Shown: in pieces, positions 6,385 through 11,557 of the stretch
How positions within the stretch are numbered: the first letter of the stretch is position 1
Layout: the number at the start of each line of letters is the position of its first letter
DNA from: Colivivens sp964537205
GTDB taxonomy: Bacteria > Bacteroidota > Bacteroidia > Bacteroidales > Bacteroidaceae
Reading direction: 5' to 3'
Length of the DNA: 11,557 bases
Assembly: GCA_964537205.1 (NCBI GenBank)
Contig: CAZHZH010000085.1
Coordinates: 1 to 11,557, forward strand
Translations under genes and position numbers: made by a program
Notes under the pieces: model-generated
Told to the model about the DNA's origin: nothing
Databases searched by the model: none
What the model saw: the letters and a program-made list of their open reading frames with translations, nothing else

Positions 6385-8391
6385 ATGCATACGAAAGTAA
6401 CAAGACTAATCGGGCTGGTAGTGCTGCCGCTGCTCGCATGCACCGCGGCGAGGGCGCAGCAATACACGAGGCGCACCAACCTGCCGGCGATATACATTGA
6501 GACGTTCGACGGAGCCGCCGTAAGCAGCAAGACCGAATACGTGTACTCCACGCTGCACTACGTGGACGAGGCGGACAGCGTCGTCACATACGACTCGGTG
6601 CAAATCAGGGGCAGGGGGAACTCCACGTGGAACATGTCGAAAAAGCCATACCGCATAAAGTTCGCCTCGAAACAGAAATTCCTCGGCAAGGGCTACGCCA
6701 AGGCGAAATCGTGGACGCTGCTCGCCAACGCGGGCGACAAGACCATGATGCGCAACGCGGTCACCTCGGCCATGGGAAGGTTTGAGGGCGTCGGGTTCAA
6801 CCCCGCGTACAAATTCGCGGACCTCGTACTTAACAACACGTACTTGGGCACCTACCAGATCAGCGACCAAATAGACGTGCGCAAGCACCGGGTGGACATT
6901 ACGGAACAGGACGACACGCTGACCGACGACTCGAACATAACGGGCGGCTACCTGCTGGAGGTCGACGGCTTCGCCGACGGCAACTGCTTCCGCACCTACA
7001 ACTACAACGTGCCGGTGCGAATCCACTACCCCGACGAGGACGACATACAGGCAAGGCAGACGAACTACATCGCCGGCTACGTGCGCGCCTTCGAACGGAG
7101 GCTCGCGGGGTCGGACTTCGCCGATCCGCTGCTGGGCTACAGGGCGGTGGTGGACTCGGTGACGCTTGCCAACTGGTACATAGCGACGGAGGTCAGCGCG
7201 AACATAGACGGCTTCTACAGCACCTACTTCTATAAGGAGCTGGACGACTCGCTGCTGTACTGGGGGCCATTGTGGGACTACGACATAGCATACGACAACG
7301 ACAGCCGCAAGCCTGGGACCACCAACCAGCTGATGGCCGACATCGGTTACGGCGACGCGCGGGAGTGGACCGTCAGGATGTGGGACGACCCGTGGTTCGC
7401 CAGGCTCATCAACCGCAGGTACAACGAGCTGATAGACGGGGGACTTGTGGACTTCATGCTCCAGACGATTGACAGCATCGACAGCCTGATGGACGAGTCA
7501 CAACAGCTCAACTACCAAAAATGGGGGATCAACCGCAGAATGTACCACGAAATCGTGCTGTACAGCTCGTACGACCAATACGTGAGCGACCTGAAGGAGT
7601 TCGTCACCAACCACACGGAATATCTGCGCACGGCGTTTGAGTCGAGGCTGCCGCAGGAACCCACGCCGGAGTTCGTCCCGGAGCGTTACTACTACACTAT
7701 AGCCAACGCCGGGACTTCCACGCTCTTCGACGCGGAGGACGGCATGGTAGTGGCATACGGCAGAGACGACAGCCGCGAGACGCAATACTGGTATTTCGTG
7801 AAGGCGGGCGGCGGCTATCAAATAATAAACAGAAGCTCGGGACTCGCCATCAACGACCCGACTGAGGGCGAAAGCACGGCAACCACCAACATCCTGACAC
7901 CCCTGAATCTCGCCGAACCCGACTCGACCGACGCGCGCCAGCTATGGCGGCTGCTGCCACAGGGTACGGGGGGACAATACAACTTCCTCAACCTCCATAC
8001 CGACCACATAGCCAATTTGAGGGCGGGGAACGCGGCCGACGGCACACAAATCATCAGCTACTCGAACGACAGCCGCAACTCCACAAGCAACAACCGCCTG
8101 TGGTACGTCACACGCCAGGAGCCGCTGCCCGACGACACGGGGATAGCGGAACTGGACGACGAGCCGGAAGATTACGCGCTGGCGTACAGTCCGGTGGACG
8201 GACTGCTCCACTTCGGCAGTTCCGACCCCTCACGCCTTGGCTTCAAGGTGCGAGTAACCACAATCGACGGCATGCCGGCAGGCTCGTTCACGGCATCGGA
8301 AGGCTTCAGCATGCGTCCGCTGCCCGACGGGATATACATCGTGACATGGAAGGCGGGGGGCAGGACGCGCTCTGTCAAATTCAGGAAGTGA
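6385..8391 (+). CDS. Secreted CotH kinase-family protein with lectin domain and sorting-like tail
   Basis: 668 aa from the ATG at 6385. A signal peptide (about 1-24, LIGLVVLPLLACTAARA then QQ) predicts export. The CotH kinase-like domain spans about 32-420, with RGRGNSTW (75-82), KKPYRIKF, NAGDKTMMRN (115-124) and the metal-site-like segment GPLWDYDIAYDND (294-306; Asp298 and Asp300). CotH from Bacillus is an atypical spore-coat protein kinase; in non-sporulating Bacteroidetes the substrate is unknown. A ricin B-like domain at about 435-578 (YQIINRSSGLAI, then QLWRLLPQ, ending NNRLWYV) suggests carbohydrate binding. The end, about 590-668, with LPDGIYIVTWKAGGRTRSVKFRK (646-668), resembles a type A sorting domain of type IX secretion, implying a surface or secreted location. 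The gene is GC-rich, unlike the cas genes, has its own promoter, and converges on the next gene. Confidence 0.85.
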   Translation: MHTKVTRLIGLVVLPLLACTAARAQQYTRRTNLPAIYIETFDGAAVSSKTEYVYSTLHYVDEADSVVTYDSVQIRGRGNSTWNMSKKPYRIKFASKQKFLGKGYAKAKSWTLLANAGDKTMMRNAVTSAMGRFEGVGFNPAYKFADLVLNNTYLGTYQISDQIDVRKHRVDITEQDDTLTDDSNITGGYLLEVDGFADGNCFRTYNYNVPVRIHYPDEDDIQARQTNYIAGYVRAFERRLAGSDFADPLLGYRAVVDSVTLANWYIATEVSANIDGFYSTYFYKELDDSLLYWGPLWDYDIAYDNDSRKPGTTNQLMADIGYGDAREWTVRMWDDPWFARLINRRYNELIDGGLVDFMLQTIDSIDSLMDESQQLNYQKWGINRRMYHEIVLYSSYDQYVSDLKEFVTNHTEYLRTAFESRLPQEPTPEFVPERYYYTIANAGTSTLFDAEDGMVVAYGRDDSRETQYWYFVKAGGGYQIINRSSGLAINDPTEGESTATTNILTPLNLAEPDSTDARQLWRLLPQGTGGQYNFLNLHTDHIANLRAGNAADGTQIISYSNDSRNSTSNNRLWYVTRQEPLPDDTGIAELDDEPEDYALAYSPVDGLLHFGSSDPSRLGFKVRVTTIDGMPAGSFTASEGFSMRPLPDGIYIVTWKAGGRTRSVKFRK

Positions 8392-8504
8392 GGGCCATTC
8401 AGTAAGCGGAACAAACCCGCAAGCCGCCGCGGACTGTCGGCAAGCTCACAGTCGGACAATGGGAATGGAGGCTGCGCGACCGCTTCGGCGGATGAATATT
8501 ACGG

Positions 8505-8541
8505 CAGAGGGAGGAGAACCGATGAGATTCCCCTCCCTCTG
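8505..8541. terminator. Hairpin between convergent genes, likely bidirectional terminator
   Basis: CAGAGGGAGG (8505-8514) and CCTCCCTCTG (8532-8541) form a perfect 10-base-pair stem with a 17-base loop. It lies between the ends of the CotH-family gene and the convergent minus-strand run. No strong T-tract follows on either strand, so termination is inferred from stem strength and placement. Confidence 0.5.
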
Positions 8542-8573
8542 TATTCAGCCGGCCGTCAAGCCGTCGCGGACTG

Positions 8574-9071
8574 TCAGAACCGCATTCCCCCACCACCGCG
8601 GCGCATGTTCTTGAATTGCGCCATCCTGCCCGCCGCCGTGTTGCGCGACTGCAAAATCACCTGGGCCGCATGACCCGGGGTCACGAGTTCCTGAAACTTC
8701 ACATAGTATTCCTTGTCGACCTCAGCCTGCCTGGTCTGGCGTTCGAAGTCCTCCTCCATCATCTTCTCCGCCTCCTCGGCCGTAAGCTTCTTGAAGTTCA
8801 CGTCGTCGCCCGCCTTCTGCTGGAAGCCGTACTTGTTGAATATCGCCCCGCGGGCGTTCTGCCACTCGATGAAAAGGTTGATGAACTTGGCTCCGGTCTC
8901 CGTACCGAGGTCGAACGACTCCACATACGCGTTGGCCTGCTCCTCCAGCATTTCCTGCTTGTTCTTCTCTACCTTGTCCTGCTTCTTGTCCTGTTTTCCG
9001 TCGCCGTCTTGTTGCGCCTGGACTCCGACGGCGGTCAGTCCAATGAAAAGCGCCAATATTATCTTCTTCAT
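8574..9071 (-). CDS. Secreted small protein, LTxxQ (Spy/CpxP)-like, paralogue of the gene upstream
   Basis: 165 aa from the ATG at 9071. The frame runs upstream to a TTG, but MKKIILALFIGLTAVGVQAQ is a clean signal peptide. The mature part begins with a Lys/Gln/Asp-rich stretch (21-45). It then looks helical and charged, with FIEWQNARGAIFNKYGF (67-83) and LTAEEAEKMMEEDFERQ (96-112), and carries YVKFQELVTPGHAAQVILQS (123-142). That last block is the LTPxxAA-type signature of Spy/CpxP-like periplasmic proteins, here with Val-Thr-Pro. The C-terminus is basic and Gly-rich (NMRRGGGGMRF). It aligns along its length with the 177-aa protein encoded 21 bases upstream, so the two are tandem duplicates. 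In the family, such proteins act as periplasmic chaperones or stress sensors; the role here is inference. Confidence 0.7.
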   Translation of the reverse strand: MKKIILALFIGLTAVGVQAQQDGDGKQDKKQDKVEKNKQEMLEEQANAYVESFDLGTETGAKFINLFIEWQNARGAIFNKYGFQQKAGDDVNFKKLTAEEAEKMMEEDFERQTRQAEVDKEYYVKFQELVTPGHAAQVILQSRNTAAGRMAQFKNMRRGGGGMRF

Positions 9072-9092
9072 AATGCGAATCAATTTAAGGAT

Positions 9093-9626
9093 TTAGAACA
9101 TCGGACCGCCAGGACCTCCGAAACCGCCCATAGGCATCATCATGCCTCCGAAGAAGCCGCCCATGGAATTGGTGCTTTGCAGGAATATCTGCGCCGCCTG
9201 TTGAGGGGTCACCAACGTCTGGAATTGTTTGAAATAATTCTTGTCAGCCTCGACCGGATTCAGCTGACGCTCAACGCTTTGCGCCACGTACTTGTCGGCC
9301 TCCTCCTTCGTGATGTTGTCGAAATCGATTGACGACTCGTCGCTCTCCTGGTCGCCGCCCTTCGGGTTGACGGCGTTGAAGCGGTCGTTCTGCCAGTTGA
9401 GATAGATCACCTCGAACAGGTCCTTCTTGTCTTTCTTAAGTTTGAACTTCTTGATCAGTACCTTGGCCTGGTCTTCGTAGGTCTCGGCCTTGTTCTGGCT
9501 TGTCTTGGCCTGCGAGGAGTTCTCGTTTCCTTCCCAGCCTCCAAAGCCTCCAAAGCCGCCTGGTCCTTGAGCCTGCATGTTCAAGGATATCAGCAGTGTA
9601 AGTGCGATAAGGGTAAGTTGCTTCAT
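9093..9626 (-). CDS. Secreted small protein, LTxxQ (Spy/CpxP)-like, with Gly/Met-rich ends
   Basis: 177 aa. The signal peptide MKQLTLIALTLLISLNMQAQ is followed at once by a Gly/aromatic stretch GPGGFGGFGGW (21-31). The core is charged and helical: VLIKKFKLKKDKKDLFEVIYLNWQNDRF (56-83), NITKEEADKYV (104-114) and YFKQFQTLVTPQQAAQIFLQS (131-151). The last block matches VTPGHAAQVILQS in the downstream paralogue and the LTPxQ signature of Spy/CpxP-like proteins. The C-terminus (156-177) is a Gly/Met/Phe/Pro tail (MMMPMGGFGGPGGPMF) absent from classic family members; Met-rich tails can bind copper, but that is speculation. It starts 12 bases after the acyltransferase stop with no separate promoter visible, so it probably shares that transcript. 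Confidence 0.7.
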   Translation of the reverse strand: MKQLTLIALTLLISLNMQAQGPGGFGGFGGWEGNENSSQAKTSQNKAETYEDQAKVLIKKFKLKKDKKDLFEVIYLNWQNDRFNAVNPKGGDQESDESSIDFDNITKEEADKYVAQSVERQLNPVEADKNYFKQFQTLVTPQQAAQIFLQSTNSMGGFFGGMMMPMGGFGGPGGPMF

Positions 9627-9638
9627 TCTATAATAGAT

Positions 9639-10652
9639 TTAGAGTTTGTTTATTCTGTTGTCATCACATTCGTCCGTCTGTTTATCTGACTGCCCAAACT
9701 GTTGAAGGTTTAACGACCATGTGTCGTAACACACGCCGCGTCCGCCGAACGACTCCTTTTGAAACATAAGCCCTTCGTTCAGCACAGTCCCTCCGCTCTC
9801 AGTCGATATGCCGAAGTCGAAATACTCGCGACCGGCGTACACCTGCGTAAGCAGGAAGTCGACAAGATGGTCGAACGCTCCCGTCGCCTTCCCCTCGGCG
9901 CTCGCCGCGATGTACTGTGTGTGCACTGTTCGCCCCATGTCGAACACCACAGTGCCTGCGACAATCTCACGGGCAGGATTCTCGACGACATACAGCTTTA
10001 TGCGGTCGGGGAAGCGGCTCATGAGCAGCTCCATCTCGGCGGCCGTATGCACGGGCCTCACTCCGTGGCGTTCCCACAGGTTCCCGCTGAGTATGTTCCA
10101 GAACCCACCCACATCGTGCCGCTCGCTTACCGTATGACCGGCCTTGACGGACTTGCCGGCGCACCGGCGGCGCAGCTTGTCCATCCTGATGCGGTCGGGG
10201 ATGAAGATGGTTTGCGAAATGGAGCGCGCTTCGAGTTCAGCCCCGTGACGGAACAGGAAGTACAGATCCTCTTGCGACGGATACCTATTATATATATAAG
10301 GTATAGGCTTGTAGCAGAGCTTCACCGCGCCCAGACCGGCGTAATACTCGCAAGCGGCGGCGAGCGCGTCGAAAACATCGCGCGCGTAAGCCTCCCGCGA
10401 CACTACGAGTCCGCCGTAGGTCAGTCCTTGGTGCGAGTAGACAGTGCGGGCGGCGTTGTCGATGTTGGCCGGCAACAAGGCGAAGGCGCGCCCCTTTGCG
10501 TTGCGGAATACGAGCGAGGCGTCGAGGAACCGGTCGGCGTGATAATCCATGAAATTGCGGTCGAGGATGAACGTGGCGTTTTTTGACTCGTTCACAAGGC
10601 GGTTCCACTCGTCCTTGTATTCAGGACCATATTGGCACAGCGACACGCTCAT
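9639..10652 (-). CDS. FemAB/GNAT-like acyltransferase
   Basis: 337 aa, no signal peptide, predicted cytosolic. It resembles the GNAT-fold acyltransferases found beside FdtA-type enzymes in Bacteroidetes sugar-modification clusters. The N-terminal half has NATFILDRNFMDYHADRF (25-42) and SHQGLTYGGLVVS (73-85), typical of FemAB-like folds. The C-terminal half has a GNAT-like strand VAGTVVFDMGRTVHTQYIAAS (231-251) and ends its core with YFDFGISTESGGTVLNEGLMFQKESFGG (277-304), a pattern I associate with this family. The ATG overlaps the stop of the ketoisomerase gene as ATGA, so the two are translationally coupled. A plausible job is N-acylation of an amino sugar made with the ketoisomerase, but the expected aminotransferase is not in the window. 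Confidence 0.75.
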   Translation of the reverse strand: MSVSLCQYGPEYKDEWNRLVNESKNATFILDRNFMDYHADRFLDASLVFRNAKGRAFALLPANIDNAARTVYSHQGLTYGGLVVSREAYARDVFDALAAACEYYAGLGAVKLCYKPIPYIYNRYPSQEDLYFLFRHGAELEARSISQTIFIPDRIRMDKLRRRCAGKSVKAGHTVSERHDVGGFWNILSGNLWERHGVRPVHTAAEMELLMSRFPDRIKLYVVENPAREIVAGTVVFDMGRTVHTQYIAASAEGKATGAFDHLVDFLLTQVYAGREYFDFGISTESGGTVLNEGLMFQKESFGGRGVCYDTWSLNLQQFGQSDKQTDECDDNRINKL

Positions 10653-11065
10653 CGGTTCAGAAAATCTTCGTAACTGTTGATATATCCCTCGGGCATATAA
10701 GGGTGCGAGGCAAGGACCACGCAGACTGTGCCTGGCGTGAAGTCGCGCAACTCACACCAGACATTCGGACCTATGTATATGCCTGTGCCGTCGTCGTTCA
10801 TGTGGTAGATACGCTCGCCTTCGGAGTCGCTCACGAACATGTTGAACGATCCGTTCAGCGGAAACACGATCTCGGCGCACACCTTGTGTGCGTGTCCGCC
10901 GCGGGTTTTGCCTTCGGGTATGCCGCTTATCCAAAACACCCTTTCGATGCGGAACGGCAGTGAGGAATTTTCGGCGAAGCAGAGCTCGCCGCGCTCGTCA
11001 ACCGACTTGCCTATCCTGACCAGTTTCACACATTCAGGCAACGCTAAATTATTGTATTGTCCCAT
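10649..11065 (-). CDS. FdtA/QdtA-like cupin, dTDP-4-keto-6-deoxyglucose 3,4-ketoisomerase family
   Basis: 138 aa, the usual length for this small cupin family. The hallmark RGGHAHK (55-61) supplies His58 and His60, matching the paired active-site histidines of FdtA. PLNGSF (69-74) and GIYIGPNVWCEL (95-106) form the second cupin half, and VCVVLASHPYMPEGYINSYEDFL (114-136) is the family's C-terminal signature. Family members isomerise dTDP-4-keto-6-deoxy-D-glucose to the 3-keto sugar on the way to dTDP-3-amino-3,6-dideoxy sugars of surface glycans. The start at 11065 is chosen because a -7 promoter element lies at 11085-11092, downstream of the alternative starts. It is the first gene of a four-gene minus-strand run. 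The exact substrate is not certain from the sequence. Confidence 0.85.
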   Translation of the reverse strand: MGQYNNLALPECVKLVRIGKSVDERGELCFAENSSLPFRIERVFWISGIPEGKTRGGHAHKVCAEIVFPLNGSFNMFVSDSEGERIYHMNDDGTGIYIGPNVWCELRDFTPGTVCVVLASHPYMPEGYINSYEDFLNR

Positions 11066-11084
11066 ACTTAGAGCTAATTTTATG

Positions 11085-11092
11085 CAAAGATA
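11085..11092 (-). promoter_or_regulatory. -7 element upstream of the ketoisomerase operon
   Basis: The minus strand reads TATCTTTG here, an exact -7 match, about 20 bases before the ATG at 11065. The -33 position (11112-11115) reads CAAA rather than TTTG, because those bases form the -33 element of the opposite tRNA promoter. The promoter may be weak or may need an activator. Confidence 0.55.
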
Positions 11093-11111
11093 AAACTTTT
11101 CCATTAAAATA

Positions 11112-11143
11112 TTTGGTCGGTGCGGGAAAAAATCATAAATTTG
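11112..11143 (+). promoter_or_regulatory. Promoter of the tRNA-Ser/tRNA-Glu unit
   Basis: TTTG (11112-11115), 20 bases, TAAATTTG (11136-11143) fits the Bacteroidetes consensus. The start near 11150 leaves a 5' leader of about 65 bases before tRNA-Ser. Confidence 0.7.
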
Positions 11144-11214
11144 CACTCGCTTTTCGAAAGCAACCCTGGCGAGGGCGGTTGGAGGGGAGCGAATTCAGGC
11201 AAGCCTTGTCTATT

Positions 11215-11301
11215 GGAAGGATGGGTGAGTGGCTGAAACCAGCAGTTTGCTAAACTGCCGTACGGGTTACCGTACCGGGGGTTCGAATCCCCCTCCTTCC
11301 G
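11215..11301 (+). tRNA. tRNA-Ser(GCT)
   Basis: 87 bases. The acceptor arms GGAAGGA and TCCTTCC pair fully, and the discriminator is G. The anticodon stem GCAGT/ACTGC encloses loop TTGCTAA, giving anticodon GCT (reads AGC and AGT). A long variable arm, GTACGG/CCGTAC, is diagnostic of class II serine tRNA. The T arm GGGGG-TTCGAAT-CCCCC is standard. The 3' CCA is not encoded. Confidence 0.95.
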
Positions 11302-11344
11302 CGCAAAGTGGAAGTTTGTTTTTTTAAAAGATATAAATTAGGAT

Positions 11345-11416
11345 GGCGCTTTCGTCTAGCGGCTAGGACACATGCCTCTCACGCATGGAACACGAGTTCG
11401 ATTCTCGTAGGCGCTA
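11345..11416 (+). tRNA. tRNA-Glu(CTC)
   Basis: 72 bases. The anticodon stem CATGC/GCATG encloses loop CTCTCAC, anticodon CTC (reads GAG). The TCGTCTAG start of the D arm and AGGAC after it are typical of tRNA-Glu. The T arm ACGAG-TTCGATT-CTCGT is intact. The acceptor arms GGCGCTT and AGGCGCT pair with G-T pairs at 1:72 and 6:67, and the discriminator is A. CCA is not encoded. It follows tRNA-Ser by 43 bases with no promoter seen between, so both are probably processed from one transcript. Confidence 0.93.
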
Positions 11417-11425
11417 CACAAAAAA

Positions 11426-11461
11426 AGGGTGAATCGGTTTTGATCCACTCTTTTTATTTTT
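11426..11461 (+). terminator. Intrinsic terminator of the tRNA unit
   Basis: AGGGTGAATC (11426-11435) pairs with GATCCACTCT (11442-11451) with one G-T pair and one mismatch, around loop GGTTTT. TTTTTATTTTT follows directly. It begins ten bases after tRNA-Glu. Confidence 0.85.
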
Positions 11462-11557
11462 GTGCGGCATCGTCTGGAATCGCCAACTACAGAATGGGGA
11501 TGAGGGCTCAGTAGCTATTTAGTGTGGGTAGGCGTAAAGTTTAGCAATGCGAAAGAG
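11462..11557. other. Right edge, nothing recognised
   Basis: The last 96 bases lie past the tRNA terminator. I see no consensus promoter, RNA gene or convincing reading frame in them. Confidence 0.5.

Noticed and set aside
6088..6390. 100-aa open frame on the minus strand in the intergenic region
   Set aside because: It runs through the CotH promoter and repeat copy 2, has no family resemblance and no promoter placed to express it.
8428..8575. CGCGGACTGTC occurs at 8428-8438 and 8565-8575, and GACTGT/ACAGTC form a short inverted repeat at 8432-8453
   Set aside because: Eleven bases in GC-rich DNA, the second copy partly inside a gene; too short to support as a mobile-element end.
11074..11146. 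Longer N-terminus for the ketoisomerase gene
   Set aside because: The alternative starts lie upstream of the -7 element at 11085-11092, and family proteins are about 138-140 aa.

Overview
The window looks like a chromosomal segment of a Bacteroidetes bacterium, most likely order Bacteroidales. Promoters follow the Bacteroidetes layout (TTTG, 19-20 bases, TAnnTTTG) at five places. Start codons mostly sit behind A-rich leaders rather than Shine-Dalgarno sites. One protein carries a type IX secretion-like C-terminal tail, and Cas9 plus its tracrRNA are of the long Bacteroidetes type II-C kind. Family-level placement is not secure.

Left part (1-5970): a type II-C CRISPR-Cas locus on the minus strand, ordered cas9 (1477 aa), cas1, cas2, with a 4-base gap and then a TGATG overlap. 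There is no cas4 or csn2. No repeat-spacer unit lies in the window; the array, if present, must begin left of position 1, beyond a 124-base stretch that may be leader. The tracrRNA is encoded on the plus strand just upstream of cas9, with its own promoter, anti-repeat, nexus-like hairpin and intrinsic terminator. The Cas region is visibly more AT-rich than the genes to its right, which fits horizontal acquisition (inference).

Intergenic 5971-6384: two 38-base identical direct repeats, 155 bases apart, each carry a consensus minus-strand promoter followed outward by an AT-rich palindrome whose arms differ by a compensatory change. The copy nearest cas9 would start transcription almost exactly at the 3' end of tracrRNA, so the cas9 leader would be antisense to all of tracrRNA. 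A GC-rich foldable segment lies between the copies. A separate promoter then serves the rightward CotH-family gene.

Right part (6385-11557): a secreted CotH-kinase-like protein with a ricin-type lectin domain and a sorting-like tail (plus strand) converges on a four-gene minus-strand run: an FdtA-like sugar 3,4-ketoisomerase, a FemAB/GNAT-like acyltransferase, and two paralogous small secreted proteins with an LTxxQ (Spy/CpxP)-like motif. Divergent from that run are tRNA-Ser(GCT) and tRNA-Glu(CTC), sharing a promoter and a terminator.

The most notable material is the regulatory DNA between cas9 and the CotH gene: nested antisense cas9/tracrRNA transcription, duplicated promoter-palindrome modules, and a tracrRNA with an internal copy of the expected CRISPR repeat 5' end.
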